A DNA stretch of 64,000 bases from an uncultured Gemmata sp. (GCA_937924775.1 CALDUT010000012.1:1-64000); one strand, 5' to 3'. Positions 9,708 through 20,003 are shown, counted from the stretch's first letter. Translations and numbers: made by a program. Notes: a model not told the origin generated them from the sequence alone.

Positions 9708-10556
9708 TCACTTATCCAGCAAATCTTCCGCGTAGACACTCTCATAGCGGTATTTTGTGCCTTCGCCCTGATGGTTCATCAGCTCCGTTTGCACCTTCAA
9801 GCGTGCAGCTTGGTAGTGGCCGCTGCGGGTGTTGAAGTAGACCTCGCCGGTCCACAGCAGCGGAATGAGCGGAAGCTGCTCGCTGGGAGTTTTGGGCGGA
9901 TCTTGGAGGGTGGTTTCCAGGCCGGCGGTGAACACACCGGCCGTCGTTGTGCCTTTATCGGTGTACCTCTGGAGAAATTCGTAACTTTCGCCAGTACCCA
10001 GAGGCGGATCGAGCTTCAGGGTGAAACGGCGCTCCCACGTTCCGCCGGGCTGCGGCAGCTTGTCCGGGAATTCGACCCGGAACGGCAGCTCGGCGTGAAT
10101 GCGGGCCGTGTTCCCGCCTTTGGCTTCTTTGATCTCCACAATTTTCCCCAACGGGTCGATCCGTAACACCACAATTGGGGTGTTGAGGTAGTTGGCCATG
10201 GCCTTGGCATCGGCGGGTTTGCTCGAATCGGTGGTGGTCACCGAGCCATCCGGTTGGCGAAATTCGCTTTTCAACTCAGTGATGCTCATTTCCAAGGTCG
10301 CGATACCGTGTTTGTCCACTTCTTTGACCGTCCACTGCCGGACCAAGGCCAAATGGGATTGCGTGGTCGTGGTGGTCGCTTTTTCGGTTTTGTCATCCAC
10401 GGTGGTTTCATGAATGACCGTTTGTTGTACTACGCGATAACGGAGAGTCGCCCCCGGTTGCCAGTGGAAGCGGGGGGCCGCGGCTGCTGGAGCCTGGGCC
10501 GCGGCGGTCCCCGCCAGTCCGACCATGACGCCGAAAACCAACAACTGCCGCATCAT
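9708..10556 (-). CDS. Secreted protein of unknown function (beta-rich)
   Basis: The protein has 282 residues from ATG 10556, preceded by CAGGGAGA at 8 bases; the open frame continues 50 codons upstream but without a fitting start. A signal peptide (MMRQLLVFGVMVGLAGTAAA) is clear. The mature part is strand-rich with alternating charged/hydrophobic stretches (RFHWQPGATLRYRVVQQT, WTVKEVDKHGIATLEMSI). It resembles the DUF6263-type exported proteins common in planctomycetes, but I cannot confirm the family. It is convergent with the ketosynthase gene. Confidence 0.75.
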   Translation of the reverse strand: MMRQLLVFGVMVGLAGTAAAQAPAAAAPRFHWQPGATLRYRVVQQTVIHETTVDDKTEKATTTTTQSHLALVRQWTVKEVDKHGIATLEMSITELKSEFRQPDGSVTTTDSSKPADAKAMANYLNTPIVVLRIDPLGKIVEIKEAKGGNTARIHAELPFRVEFPDKLPQPGGTWERRFTLKLDPPLGTGESYEFLQRYTDKGTTTAGVFTAGLETTLQDPPKTPSEQLPLIPLLWTGEVYFNTRSGHYQAARLKVQTELMNHQGEGTKYRYESVYAEDLLDK

Positions 10557-10840
10557 GCGTGAATCTCCCTGCGGAAATGGGCCATAAAGCCTATACCCGG
10601 CGCCCCCGCCGGCGCAAAGACCAATCCCAGCCCTCACGTCGCGGTCATGAACTTCGCAGTTTCCTTCCAATTCCTTCCTAACGATACCGTGGGCGGGCAA
10701 CACCAACTCTCCTGGAGATGGTCACAGGGCCAGAGTGTCTGAGGCTGGGATGACTGGGAACGGGATGAGTCGGCCACACTCGGGATGATTTTGTCTGGCG
10801 GGGCGGGAGTGTTTGCAGAGCCCTCGCGCCCGCGTGGAGG

Positions 10841-11674
10841 CTAGGGAGCCTGCCGCGCGAGAAAATCGGCCAGTGCCGGTAAATACAGATCAACAATCAT
10901 CAGATCGTGCCCCTTACCTTCTAACGGGAGCAAGACTTTAGGTTCATTGGCAGCCGCGTAAAGTTGTTCGGCGTGATAGAACGGCACCACGCGGTCGTCG
11001 GTCCCGTGGGTGATGAAGACCGGGCGGCGGCAGTGTGGGATTTTCGCCAAATTATCAAACCGCATGCGCATGAAGGTAAAGGTGGGAAGAAACGGATAGT
11101 GGTCTTTCGCCACCGCGGGCAGGCTTGTGAAGCAGAAGACTAATACCAACGCCCGGTGTTCCACCCGGCGCGCCAGTTCGATCGCCGGTCCACCGCCCAG
11201 CGATTCCCCATAGAGCACGATCCGCGCCGGTTCAATCTTCGCCGCGTCATTCAGCCACCGGTAAGCCCCTTCCGCGGCGGCATAGCACCCCTGCTCCGTG
11301 GGCGTGCCGGGGCATTTCCCATAACCGGGATAGTCGAACAGCAGTACTCCAACCCCCAGTTCCTGCCGCAACTGAGCCGCGACCCGGCCCCGGTGTGTGA
11401 TATTTCCGCCATTGCCGTGGGCATACAGAATCGCCCCCTCCTGCGGCTGCCGCGGCGGCAGCCACCACGCCACCAATGGTGTGCCATCGGCCGAAGTGAA
11501 CGTAACTTCTTGCGTATTGGGATCTTCTGGCGGCAACCACGCTTGCTTGGCCGAAAGCGGATGAAATACCAGATAACGTTCCAGAGACCCCAGCACGCCA
11601 ATCATTCCTAAATAGATCAACAAACTGAACAATACGATGTAGCCCCCACGGCGTAGGCGGGATTGTTTTACCAT
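10841..11674 (-). CDS. Membrane-anchored alpha/beta hydrolase (BEM46/ABHD13-like)
   Basis: The 277-residue protein has one N-terminal membrane anchor (GYIVLFSLLIYLGMIGVLG). The oxyanion motif is HGNGGN, the nucleophile elbow GESLGGG carries the serine, the acid is in THGTDDRVVP and the histidine in GKGHDLM. All catalytic residues of a serine hydrolase are therefore present. Family members of this build are S9-like esterases or depalmitoylases facing the cytoplasm or periplasm. The gene is divergent from guaB, 204 bases apart. Confidence 0.9.
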   Translation of the reverse strand: MVKQSRLRRGGYIVLFSLLIYLGMIGVLGSLERYLVFHPLSAKQAWLPPEDPNTQEVTFTSADGTPLVAWWLPPRQPQEGAILYAHGNGGNITHRGRVAAQLRQELGVGVLLFDYPGYGKCPGTPTEQGCYAAAEGAYRWLNDAAKIEPARIVLYGESLGGGPAIELARRVEHRALVLVFCFTSLPAVAKDHYPFLPTFTFMRMRFDNLAKIPHCRRPVFITHGTDDRVVPFYHAEQLYAAANEPKVLLPLEGKGHDLMIVDLYLPALADFLARQAP

Positions 11675-11878
11675 GATTCAGTTGGGAAAGAAATAACGGG
11701 GGAACCACCGCTTGTGTCGTATGGTTGCCATCCCGGGGCGTGCGGCCTGCCAAAATCCTTGGGGGGCCTGTGGTGAGAACGTTTCTCCCCGGGGTCGATC
11801 TCCAGTTCCCATCGACGCGCTTCGGTTGGAGTTCCTATAATCCCCCATCCCCCCTTTTCCCACCGGAGCCCGTACACT

Positions 11879-13366
11879 ATGCAGGACCGCATCGCCTATC
11901 ACGGTATCACCTTCGATGATGTCTTACTGGAACCGGCTTACAGCGACGTCGTTCCCCGGGATACCGACGTTCGCACCCTACTGACCCGCAATGTGCGGAT
12001 CAACATTCCGATTGTGTCCAGCCCCATGGATACGGTCACCGAAAGTGAACTGGCCATTGCGTTAGCCCAGGAAGGCGGTATTGGGATCATTCACAAGAAT
12101 CTCTCGATTCCCGCCCAAACCCGGGAAGTGGACAAAGTCAAACGCAGCGAGAACGGCATCATCACCGATCCGCTGACGCTTCCGCCCGATGATACCGTGG
12201 GCCATGCCCGCCGATTGATGGACGAACATCATATCAGCGGGGTTCCCATCACCGTCAACGGGGTGTTGAAAGGGATTCTCACCCGCCGCGATCTGAAGTT
12301 TCTTGACAACAACGAGCAAAAACTCGAAGAAGTGATGACCAAGCGGAACCTGGTCACCGCGCCCGAAAACACCACGCTCGAAGAGGCCGAAAAAATCCTC
12401 ACCAAAAATAAGGTGGAGAAACTGCTTCTGGTAGACGATGAATTCAGACTGAAAGGGTTAATCACGATCAAGGACATCGACAAGATCCAAAAATTTCCGC
12501 ACGCCGCCAAGGATGCCCGCGGGCGGCTTCGCGTGGGAGCCGCGGTCGGGGTGTTCGACTACGAACGGGCCGATTCCCTGATCGCCGCGGGGGTCGATGT
12601 GCTGGTGGTCGATTCGGCCCACGGCCACAGCCGCAATGTGATCGAAACGGTTCGGGAGCTGAAACGCCGCTATTCGATCGACATTATCGCGGGGAACGTG
12701 GCCACTGCCGAGGGGGCCCGGGCCTTGGTCGAAGCGGGAGCCGATGCGGTGAAAGTGGGTATCGGGCCCGGTTCCATCTGCACCACCCGGATTGTTTCCG
12801 GGGTGGGGGTGCCACAGATGTCCGCGATTGCTAATGCGGCTAAAGGTCTGAAAGGAACAGGAGTTCCGCTGATTGCCGATGGCGGCATCCGCTACAGCGG
12901 TGATATCACGAAAGCCTTGGCCGCCGGCGCCTATTCGGTGATGATCGGCGGGTTGTTCGCCGGCTTGGCCGAAAGCCCAGGACAGTTGATACTCTACCGC
13001 GGCCGTTCGTTCAAACAATACCGCGGCATGGGATCGCTAGGAGCGATGATGGCCGGCAGTGCCGACCGCTATCAACAAGCTCCGTCGGGGCAACCAGTCC
13101 CCGGGAATGGCAAATTGGTTCCTGAGGGTGTGGAAGGGCGGGTGCCGTTCAAAGGGCATCTGGCTCCCTTTGTGTATCAGCTTGTTGGCGGCGTGCGTGC
13201 GGGGATGGGCTACTGTGGTTGTAGGTCGCTCGACGAGCTGCGGACGAAAGCCCGGTTTATCCAAGTAACCACGGCCAGTATGCAGGAGAGCCATCCGCAT
13301 GACATCGCTATCACGCAAGAATCGCCCAATTACAGCCCGGCGGACTATTCCGCGGATGCTGGCTAG
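11879..13366 (+). CDS. guaB: IMP dehydrogenase
   Basis: This 495-residue enzyme converts IMP to XMP with NAD, the committed step of guanine nucleotide synthesis. The order is N-terminal TIM-barrel part ([20 protein letters not shown]), two CBS domains inserted at about residues 95-210 ([32 protein letters not shown]), then the barrel with the catalytic loop [11 protein letters not shown] (Cys is the nucleophile) and the flap arginine region. Full family length is about 490 residues. The 3' end overlaps the next gene by 68 bases. Confidence 0.98.
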   Translation: MQDRIAYHGITFDDVLLEPAYSDVVPRDTDVRTLLTRNVRINIPIVSSPMDTVTESELAIALAQEGGIGIIHKNLSIPAQTREVDKVKRSENGIITDPLTLPPDDTVGHARRLMDEHHISGVPITVNGVLKGILTRRDLKFLDNNEQKLEEVMTKRNLVTAPENTTLEEAEKILTKNKVEKLLLVDDEFRLKGLITIKDIDKIQKFPHAAKDARGRLRVGAAVGVFDYERADSLIAAGVDVLVVDSAHGHSRNVIETVRELKRRYSIDIIAGNVATAEGARALVEAGADAVKVGIGPGSICTTRIVSGVGVPQMSAIANAAKGLKGTGVPLIADGGIRYSGDITKALAAGAYSVMIGGLFAGLAESPGQLILYRGRSFKQYRGMGSLGAMMAGSADRYQQAPSGQPVPGNGKLVPEGVEGRVPFKGHLAPFVYQLVGGVRAGMGYCGCRSLDELRTKARFIQVTTASMQESHPHDIAITQESPNYSPADYSADAG

Positions 13367-14312
13367 TGTCCTGACGTTACTGACGCTGGCAGCACTTCCC
13401 AGTTCCGCTCAATCGCCCACTTCCTTCTCGGCTTCTTCGCCTTTACCTCCGGCGGGATACCGCCCGCGAACCCCGGTCTCCCCCCTCGCGTCCCCGCCTA
13501 CCCGGCCCACCGGGATGGTTTCGGGTCGCTCCTCCACAGGCGGCACGATCCTGTACTTCCATAAACCGGCCAACGCTCCGCTAGCCACCGATGAAGTTTC
13601 GGAGCCAGCGACCGGGGGGAGCATCGCCCAAACCCCAACGCCGTCGGCCCCGGGGGCTTTCCCGGAGGTTCGCCCGGCATCGCATCATTCGACGTATCCT
13701 TCGACGCCTATTGGCTTTACAACTCAAACCGACCCCATGACCTCCACTGCGCAAAAGAATCCCGAGGTGGAGATTCAACCGGTGCCCGAAGAGTTCATCC
13801 AACTGCCGCCGCGGGAAAAGATTTTCATGGTCTACGACGATGCCGGTCTGGAAAAAGCCATCACGGATTACATCCGCGAGGGGTTGAAGAAAGATAAAAA
13901 GTACGACCCCAAGCAAGAGAAAAGCCTGCTCTTTCCCCCCTTGCCGGTCATCAGCCCCCCGGGGGTCGTCTACACGCCCAAGACCAGCCAATACCCGCCG
14001 CGGAGTGCGTGGATCGAACCGGGGTATGTGGTCCACCGACGGTTGCACTTCGAAGAACGTAATGCCGAACGCGGCGGCTGGGACTTAGGCCCCCTGCAAA
14101 CGTTGGTATCCGTCACCCACTTCTACAAAGATGTGCTGATGTGGCCGTATAGTCTGGCCTCCGGTTGCCGCTCCGGCTTTTGGGATACTAGCGCCGGTAA
14201 GTGCTTGCCAGGCAGCCCGACTCCCTACTACTTGTACCCCCCCGGTTTGAGCCTCACTGGAACCGTAGTCGAAGGCTCGGTCCTCACCAGCGCGGCCTTC
14301 ATTTTCCCATAA
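13299..14312 (+). CDS. Secreted proline-rich protein of unknown function
   Basis: The 337-residue protein overlaps the end of guaB in another frame. The start at ATG 13299 has a strong AGGAG site about 10 bases upstream; an alternative ATG at 13356 would be a cleaner signal peptide but has no site. The N-terminus ([19 protein letters not shown]) is hydrophobic, followed by a long Pro/Ser/Thr-rich low-complexity linker and a more ordered C-terminal half ([21 protein letters not shown]). No known domain is recognised. A periplasmic role is likely. Confidence 0.75.
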   Translation: MTSLSRKNRPITARRTIPRMLASVLTLLTLAALPSSAQSPTSFSASSPLPPAGYRPRTPVSPLASPPTRPTGMVSGRSSTGGTILYFHKPANAPLATDEVSEPATGGSIAQTPTPSAPGAFPEVRPASHHSTYPSTPIGFTTQTDPMTSTAQKNPEVEIQPVPEEFIQLPPREKIFMVYDDAGLEKAITDYIREGLKKDKKYDPKQEKSLLFPPLPVISPPGVVYTPKTSQYPPRSAWIEPGYVVHRRLHFEERNAERGGWDLGPLQTLVSVTHFYKDVLMWPYSLASGCRSGFWDTSAGKCLPGSPTPYYLYPPGLSLTGTVVEGSVLTSAAFIFP

Positions 14313-14358
14313 ATTGTCTCATCAGCCTGGATGCGATCCACGGTGAGATGAGCCTCAG

Positions 14359-14399
14359 CGAGCCACGGCGACCAAATCGTGGCTCGTCGAGCATTTTTT
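14359..14399 (+). terminator. Intrinsic terminator
   Basis: A nine-base-pair stem (14359-14367 with 14378-14386, CGAGCCACG) with a 10-base loop is followed by six thymines at 14394-14399. It lies 47 bases after the stop of the secreted proline-rich gene and before the convergent small gene. Confidence 0.6.
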
Positions 14400-14488
14400 C
14401 GACTTTTCGGTCCCGGCTTGGGCTTTCTCCCCGAGACAGGCGGTGGGGTTATGGAGTTTTGTTCCACGCAAAGGCGTTTTCTGGAGTC

Positions 14489-14740
14489 TTACGAGCTTTC
14501 TTTCAGCCGTAGGAACGTTTCCTGAACCAACTTCTTCGTATCGGTCAGTGCTGTGAGCAAGGGCACCAAATCCGGCGGCGCGGTGCGCCGCTGCCCGTGT
14601 TCGAGGCGGTAGTACACCAGATGCTGATTCAACGCCGTGATGGCGTCGGTGAGTTGATCCAAGGCCATCGCGAGGTTGCCGGCGTCGGGGCCGAGCTGAA
14701 AGCGGTAATCGTCGAGTCGGACCGCGTCGTCTTCCGTCAT
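14489..14740 (-). CDS. Small helical protein of unknown function
   Basis: The 83-residue protein starts MTEDDAVRLDDYRFQLG and has regularly spaced hydrophobic residues (LAMALDQLTDAITALNQHLVYYRLE) that suggest a helical hairpin. It lies 68 bases downstream of the serine acetyltransferase gene on the same strand, so it may be co-transcribed. There is no signal peptide and no known motif. The ribosome-binding site is weak. It is short, so confidence is moderate. Confidence 0.55.
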   Translation of the reverse strand: MTEDDAVRLDDYRFQLGPDAGNLAMALDQLTDAITALNQHLVYYRLEHGQRRTAPPDLVPLLTALTDTKKLVQETFLRLKESS

Positions 14741-14808
14741 GGGGTAGTTCCGTAGCCGGGGGTACGGTCGGGTTCAGGGGTGGCGTAACCGGGGAAAGAC
14801 GGTGGCTA

Positions 14809-15756
14809 TCAGATTTCGTAGGTGAACGGCATTTCCGCCGGCTTTGCTCCTTTTAACCGCAGTTTGGGCTTCTCCAAAACTACGGTGGTATCCGGGGGAA
14901 CGCTCTCCGTCAGCCAGACATTGGAACCGATGACCGACCGGGCCCCCACAACAGTTTGCCCTCCCAGAATTGTGGCGTTGGCGTAGACGATGACCCCATC
15001 TTCGAGCGTGGGGTGGCGTTTGTAGGCCCCGTGGATCAACCCGCCGCTATCGTCTTTGGTGAAGGACAGGGCCCCGAGCGTAACTCCTTGATACAGCTTG
15101 ACGTTACGACCAATGTGACAGGTTTCACCGATCACCACGCCCGTACCGTGGTCGATGAAGAAGCCTGGGCCGATAATGGCCCCCGGGTGAATGTCGATGC
15201 CGGTTTTGGCGTGGGCCAATTCTGTCATCATCCGGGGGATGAACGGCACCCCCAAACGGTGAATCTCATGGGCGACGCGGTAAATCGTGATCGCTTCCAG
15301 ACCCGGATAGCAGAAAATGATTTCGTGGTGGTTGCGCGCCGCCGGGTCGCCGCGGAAGGCCGCGTCGACATCCTGTTCCAGCGTTTTGCGAATCTCGGGC
15401 AGGCGCCGAAGTAGTTCAACTGCTTTGGGTTGCGCGATTTTTTCGCAATCGATGTGCGGGTTTTCCTCGCACAATTCGTGCCGCAAGGCTCGAGCCATTT
15501 GCGTGGTCAATTTGTCGTGCAGGGCATCGATGAGGCTGCCGACGTAGTAGCCGATATTGCCCAGATGGAGATTCTGCCGTTTGCCATAGCCGGGGAAGAG
15601 GACTTCAAACAAATCGCTGACAATATCGGCGACCGCGTCGCGGTTGGGCAGCGGTTCGTGGGCTAGATGATTCAGCCGGCTGCATTCGGTGTAGGTTTCG
15701 ATGAGCTGATCAGTGATCGCCGGCAATTCTTCTTTCAGCCGAATGTCCGTGGCCAT
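14809..15756 (-). CDS. cysE: Serine O-acetyltransferase-like hexapeptide-repeat enzyme
   Basis: The protein has 315 residues from ATG 15756 (GGGAG site nearby). The N-terminal helical domain (about residues 1-170) is longer than in E. coli CysE. The left-handed beta-helix follows with hexapeptide repeats ([58 protein letters not shown]). The DIHPGA and HGTGVVIGE residues match the active-site face of serine acetyltransferases. It makes O-acetylserine for cysteine synthesis. No cysteine synthase gene is adjacent, and the epsC-like long N-terminal form is common in Planctomycetes. Confidence 0.9.
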   Translation of the reverse strand: MATDIRLKEELPAITDQLIETYTECSRLNHLAHEPLPNRDAVADIVSDLFEVLFPGYGKRQNLHLGNIGYYVGSLIDALHDKLTTQMARALRHELCEENPHIDCEKIAQPKAVELLRRLPEIRKTLEQDVDAAFRGDPAARNHHEIIFCYPGLEAITIYRVAHEIHRLGVPFIPRMMTELAHAKTGIDIHPGAIIGPGFFIDHGTGVVIGETCHIGRNVKLYQGVTLGALSFTKDDSGGLIHGAYKRHPTLEDGVIVYANATILGGQTVVGARSVIGSNVWLTESVPPDTTVVLEKPKLRLKGAKPAEMPFTYEI

Positions 15757-16348
15757 GGTCACTCCCGGCAGCTGCAGAGAGAATTTGATGTGATCATACG
15801 CGATAAGCCACAGCAACGTCAAAAGAACTTACCCGGGCCAACAACCGGTGCTGCCGCGTTCTGGTGGTTCTCGGGGCTCGTTGGGATGGTCGCTTGGGCG
15901 GCTCAGAAGGCATCATCTGCAAACGCAGTGTCGGCCTCGTCGGCTGGAACTCCGCGGTTTGTGCAAAATGTCACAAATCGCAGCAGCGGTCGCGGCCAAA
16001 TGCTGGAGTTCGCAGCAGACGACGCGGTTGTGAAGACCGTGTGACGGGCGATCGGGAAATTCTCCTTCGCCACAAGTTGTTTAATTGATTGATCTTGTAT
16101 CTACTCTCAGGGAAATGTCAAAATTCCGTCAAGTTTGGCATCGGATCTGCGTCATATAACGGATGACGAGCCGGACACGGAACCAGCCCGTCGGACTGAG
16201 GGGAGAGGCAGTTCGGCTGACTGTTCCGTTGAATGGTTCGCATCCGACAACCGCTCGAGTATTGGCTGAGGGGAGAGGCAGTCAATAACTCGGGCGGTTT
16301 GTTTATTTTTTCACGTGTTTGAAGATATTGCCGGCCCCACGTCACGAT
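15757..16348. other. Non-coding gap with a 17-bp direct repeat
   Basis: This 592-base stretch lies upstream of cysE and downstream of the next minus-strand gene. No convincing gene was found. The open frames inside show mixed, unnatural composition. A 17-base direct repeat, CTGAGGGGAGAGGCAGT, occurs at 16196-16212 and 16266-16282, exactly 70 bases apart. The region around 16080-16140 is AT-richer than the neighbourhood and could hold a promoter. Confidence 0.5.
16196..16282. repeat. 17-bp direct repeat pair
   Basis: Identical copies of CTGAGGGGAGAGGCAGT begin at 16196 and 16266. They are separated by 53 bases of unique sequence (70-base period). Only two copies are seen. Confidence 0.7.
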
Positions 16349-17467
16349 TCAGGAAGCCGGGGTGGCGGTGGCCGTTGGTTCCGCCTCCCCCGTCGCGCGG
16401 GCTTCCTCCTCCTCCAGTTCCTGTTGGATTTCCTGCACTTCGCTGCGCATCCGCAAATAGACCAGGTAGCCGCCCAACGCGATCAGCCACTCGGCCAGAC
16501 GTAACGCCAAGCGTGCGATGATACCCCGTTGCGGGGAGCGGTCCGACAGTTTGTAGAGGCCAGCGAACGCGGCTTCCCCCACCCCGACTCCACCGGGCGA
16601 TACCGGAATCGCCTGCACGATGAAACCGATCGGAGCGATCACCAGATGTTCGGAGAGGGTGGGGAGTGTGGTGTGATCGCTCGGCGGAAACACTCGCGAA
16701 GCACAGTGGAAGGCGAACACCAGGCCGAAATGCGAAGCGGCCGACAGAGCCAGGCCTATCAGCACCACCCGCATCTGCTGCCGATAGATCACCAGCGCAT
16801 ACCACATTTCCGCTAGGCCATTCCCGAGTTTGGGAATCCACTTCAGCCGCCCAGCGAAGCGATCGACCCGCCGCTGTGGCAGCAGCCCCAAAAGCAGAAA
16901 GCCGATGGCACTGCCCAGGGCGATGCCCGCGGTCAGCTTCACCAGCCACTGCAACTCCGGATTGGCGACCAACCGGGCATCCCCCAGCCCCCACGCGATG
17001 GAGCCCAGAACCGCGACAAACAGAATCAGCCCAAACAGCCCCATTGCGCGATCGGCGATGACCGTCGCCACCGCTTTGGCTTTGCGTTCGGGGTGAGCGT
17101 GAGCGATGAAATAGGCTTTCAACACATCGCCCCCGACCGAACCGGGGAAAAACGTGTTGTAAAAGATGCCGACCAACCCTAAGCGGTAGGCATTCCGCAC
17201 CCGGAAGGGCAAATCGAGGGCCCGGACCAGCAGATACCAGCGGTATAATTGCAACGCCGCCGCTGTGGCCATCAGTACCGCGGCCAAGAGCAACCATTCG
17301 GTCGCAATCGGACCGCGGAGCAATTCGCCGATACCGGGGGTGATGTCCCCGGTTTGCGGGTCGGTCTTCGAATCCCAGTATTTGTAGATAACGTAAGCGA
17401 GTAGCCCGAAGCCAACGACGTATTTGAGAAAGGCCACGAACCACTTTTTCGCGTGTTTGTTCACCAT
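16349..17467 (-). CDS. LPG-synthase-type membrane protein (YbhN/UPF0104 family)
   Basis: The 372-residue protein has about eight membrane segments, including VVGFGLLAYVIYKYW, WLLLAAVLMATAAALQL and GLILFVAVLGSIAWGLG. The family signature FFPGSVGGDVLKAYF near residue 106 and SPGGVGVGEAAFAGLY near the end mark the lysylphosphatidylglycerol-synthase transmembrane (flippase-like) domain without the cytosolic transferase. Such proteins are thought to flip or translocate lipids. The C-terminal tail is a Glu/Ala-rich coil. AGGAGG is very close to the ATG; a GTG one codon later has better spacing. Confidence 0.9.
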   Translation of the reverse strand: MVNKHAKKWFVAFLKYVVGFGLLAYVIYKYWDSKTDPQTGDITPGIGELLRGPIATEWLLLAAVLMATAAALQLYRWYLLVRALDLPFRVRNAYRLGLVGIFYNTFFPGSVGGDVLKAYFIAHAHPERKAKAVATVIADRAMGLFGLILFVAVLGSIAWGLGDARLVANPELQWLVKLTAGIALGSAIGFLLLGLLPQRRVDRFAGRLKWIPKLGNGLAEMWYALVIYRQQMRVVLIGLALSAASHFGLVFAFHCASRVFPPSDHTTLPTLSEHLVIAPIGFIVQAIPVSPGGVGVGEAAFAGLYKLSDRSPQRGIIARLALRLAEWLIALGGYLVYLRMRSEVQEIQQELEEEEARATGEAEPTATATPAS

Positions 17468-17701
17468 CGCCTCCTGCGCGTCGGGGTCGCGTCGCGAATG
17501 GGGAGATTGTGCGTTTTGCCGTGGTGGGCGTCCAGATCAGCCGTGCCGCGCTAACCACGCTGGGAGGGCCGAACACGTCTGTTCGCATCACCCCGCCGGC
17601 TTACGGTCGTACTTCGCCTTGTCGAAGCCCCCCCGATCCCGATAGCATGGGATGTTCGCCGTGGAAATGGCGTTTTGGAGCTATTAGCCCTGACGGTGAT
17701 T

Positions 17702-19462
17702 ATGCCACCGAAGATCACGAAGACCACCCCCGCGTCGGCCAGCACGGCCCCGCTCAGCTTTGATCCGACCAATCCTTTCATCGTCCAATCCGACCGTTCC
17801 ATCCTGGTCGAAGTGGACAATCCGAAGTACGCAGCGGCCCGCGACGCGCTGGCCCCTTTCGCCGAGTTAGAAAAAAGCCCCGAGCATATCCATACCTACC
17901 GCATCTCGAACTTGTCGCTGTGGAACGCCGCTGCCGCCGGCTTCACCGCCGCGGAAGTGCTGACGGTCTTGCAGCGGTACACCAAGTTTCCCATTCCCCC
18001 CAACATCCCCACCGACATCGCCGAAACCATGGCCCGCTACGGCCGTGTACGGCTCGAACGCATCGATGCCCAGCGGCTGAAACTGGTGTGTGCCGATAAA
18101 CCCCTCCTCGCCGAGTTGGCCCGCAACAAGAAAATCCGTGACTACCTCGGTGAACGGCTCGACGACACCGCCTTCGCCATCGATCCTGCGTATCGCGGCG
18201 TGTTGAAGCAAGCGCTGATCACAGTGGGTTATCCGGCCGAAGACCTCGCCGGTTATACCGAAGGGGCGGCACTGCCGCTGGCTCTGCGTGCCACCATGGC
18301 CCACAACGGCCAACCGTTCGTGGTTCGCGATTACCAGCGGGAAGCCGCGGATGTTTTCTACGCCGGCGGGGATGCCCGCGGCGGCAGTGGCGTGATCGTA
18401 CTGCCCTGTGGGGCCGGCAAAACCGTGGTGGGTATCGCTGTGATGGCCCTCTTGCAAAAAAACACCCTCGTCCTGACCACGAGCATCACCGCAGTGAAAC
18501 AATGGCGGCGGGAAATTCTCGACAAAACGACGCTGACCGAAGACGAAGTGAAAGAATACACCGGGGAAACGAAGGACATCGGCCCCGTGACGATCGCCAC
18601 CTATCAGATACTCACCTACCGCCCGGACAAAACCGAAGACTTTCCGCACTTTGGCCTCTTTGAACAACGCGATTGGGGCCTTATTATTTACGACGAAGTT
18701 CACCTCTTGCCCGCTCCGGTCTTTCGCGTCACCGCGACGATTCAAGCCCGCCGTCGGTTGGGTCTGACGGCCACTCTGATCCGGGAAGACGGCCGCGAAG
18801 GCGATGTCTTTTCTCTCATCGGCCCCAAGAAATACGACGTGCCCTGGCGTGAACTGGAAACCCAGGGGTGGATCGCCAGTGCCAGTTGCACCGAGATTCG
18901 CGTCGCCCTGCCGGACGACAAAACCCGCATGGAATACGCCGTGGCCGATCATCGGGCCAAATACCGCATCGCCAGCGAAAACGTCGCGAAAGACGATGTC
19001 GTCGGCGAACTGCTGGCCCGCTACCGCGACCAACGCGTGCTGGTGATCGGCCAATACTTATCCCAACTGCGGCGGCTGGCCGAACGCTTCGATCTGCCGC
19101 TCATCACGGGCAGCACCGGCAATGCGGAACGCGAAGAACTTTATCACAAGTTCCGCACCGGTGAGGTCCGCCACCTGATTCTCTCCAAAGTCGGCAACTT
19201 CGCCATCGACTTGCCCGATGCCAACGTCCTGATTCAGGTGAGCGGCACCTTCGGCTCGCGTCAGGAAGAAGCGCAGCGACTGGGCCGCATCTTGCGCCCC
19301 AAAGGCGACGGCGGCTCGGCCCACTTCTTCACCCTCGTCACCCGCGACACCCGCGAACTCGACTTTGCCCACCACCGGCAGATGTTCCTCACCGAACAAG
19401 GCTACAGCTACGAGATTTGGGATGAACGCGACCTCCTCCCCGCCCAGCGCGAAGTCGGGTGA
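17702..19462 (+). CDS. Bacterial XPB-type DNA helicase
   Basis: The protein has 586 residues from ATG 17702; an upstream TTG at 17675 adds nine residues. The N-terminal damage-recognition-like domain (residues 20-200) precedes two RecA-like lobes: Walker A PCGAGKT (235-241), DEVH box (331-334), GLTATLIRED (354-363) with the RED triplet that marks XPB, and the motif VI-type QRLGRILRPKG near the C-terminus. XPB translocases open DNA in nucleotide excision repair in eukaryotes and archaea; bacterial members are less well understood. The next gene and the one at 21833 encode partner-family modules. It is the first gene of the likely functional group. Confidence 0.95.
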   Translation: MPPKITKTTPASASTAPLSFDPTNPFIVQSDRSILVEVDNPKYAAARDALAPFAELEKSPEHIHTYRISNLSLWNAAAAGFTAAEVLTVLQRYTKFPIPPNIPTDIAETMARYGRVRLERIDAQRLKLVCADKPLLAELARNKKIRDYLGERLDDTAFAIDPAYRGVLKQALITVGYPAEDLAGYTEGAALPLALRATMAHNGQPFVVRDYQREAADVFYAGGDARGGSGVIVLPCGAGKTVVGIAVMALLQKNTLVLTTSITAVKQWRREILDKTTLTEDEVKEYTGETKDIGPVTIATYQILTYRPDKTEDFPHFGLFEQRDWGLIIYDEVHLLPAPVFRVTATIQARRRLGLTATLIREDGREGDVFSLIGPKKYDVPWRELETQGWIASASCTEIRVALPDDKTRMEYAVADHRAKYRIASENVAKDDVVGELLARYRDQRVLVIGQYLSQLRRLAERFDLPLITGSTGNAEREELYHKFRTGEVRHLILSKVGNFAIDLPDANVLIQVSGTFGSRQEEAQRLGRILRPKGDGGSAHFFTLVTRDTRELDFAHHRQMFLTEQGYSYEIWDERDLLPAQREVG

Positions 19463-19629
19463 AGCCGCCATCCCCTCAACCCCGACCGCCCTGGAACGCC
19501 CGAGCCAGAAGGCCAGACCCACAGGACGCGTCTGGCCCCGGATAAACCAACTTCCGCCCGCGGTAACTGTGCTGTAGTGAAGCCCCCCTTTCCCGTGACA
19601 AGCCCCAGAGCCAACAGGTGCCCCGAAGA

Positions 19630-19857
19630 ATGAACCATCCGATCGCGCGACTTCCGGCGAAATTGCACCGGCGAGTGTGCCTGGTCTTGACCGAAGATGC
19701 TGTTTTGGCTGAAGAATTGCTCGCCCGGAAGAAACTGGCGGCGGAAGTGGCCGGGCGACTGTCGAACAACGTTTTACTGATTCGCCCCGGCCGGCTTGAG
19801 GTGGTCTTGGAAGAACTCCGCAAGATGGGTCACACTCCCCAAATAATCGGTAAGTGA
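19630..19857 (+). CDS. Stand-alone XPB/Ssl2-partner C-terminal module
   Basis: The 75-residue protein starts at ATG 19630 with a GAAGA site; an upstream GTG at 19618 is possible. The central segment (CLVLTEDAVLAEELLARKK) and the block RLSNNVLLIRPGRLEVVLEE align with the final 60 residues of the large protein at 21833-23983 (RLGPQALVVRPDDLPALRAV), sharing RL, L, RP, L, L, G and T at matching spacings. This is the C-terminal subdomain of the Helicase_C_3 family that accompanies bacterial XPB. It begins 168 bases after the XPB stop. I infer a small partner or decoy for the helicase. Confidence 0.7.
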   Translation: MNHPIARLPAKLHRRVCLVLTEDAVLAEELLARKKLAAEVAGRLSNNVLLIRPGRLEVVLEELRKMGHTPQIIGK

Positions 19858-20003
19858 TCGCCGCCGGAGCGATCCAAATTGGCCATCATTTCGATATCAC
19901 TCAGACTAACTTGTTATAACAACAGGCCGCCGGTGAGTTGTCAGGCGCTGTGCAACACACCAGGACCTGCATGGCTTTCTATAATGGTCTAATGTGTTTT
20001 CCG

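Noticed and set aside
17675-17701. TTG start for the XPB helicase nine codons upstream
   Set aside because: A TTG start without a ribosome-binding site is less likely than the ATG at 17702, but it is not excluded.
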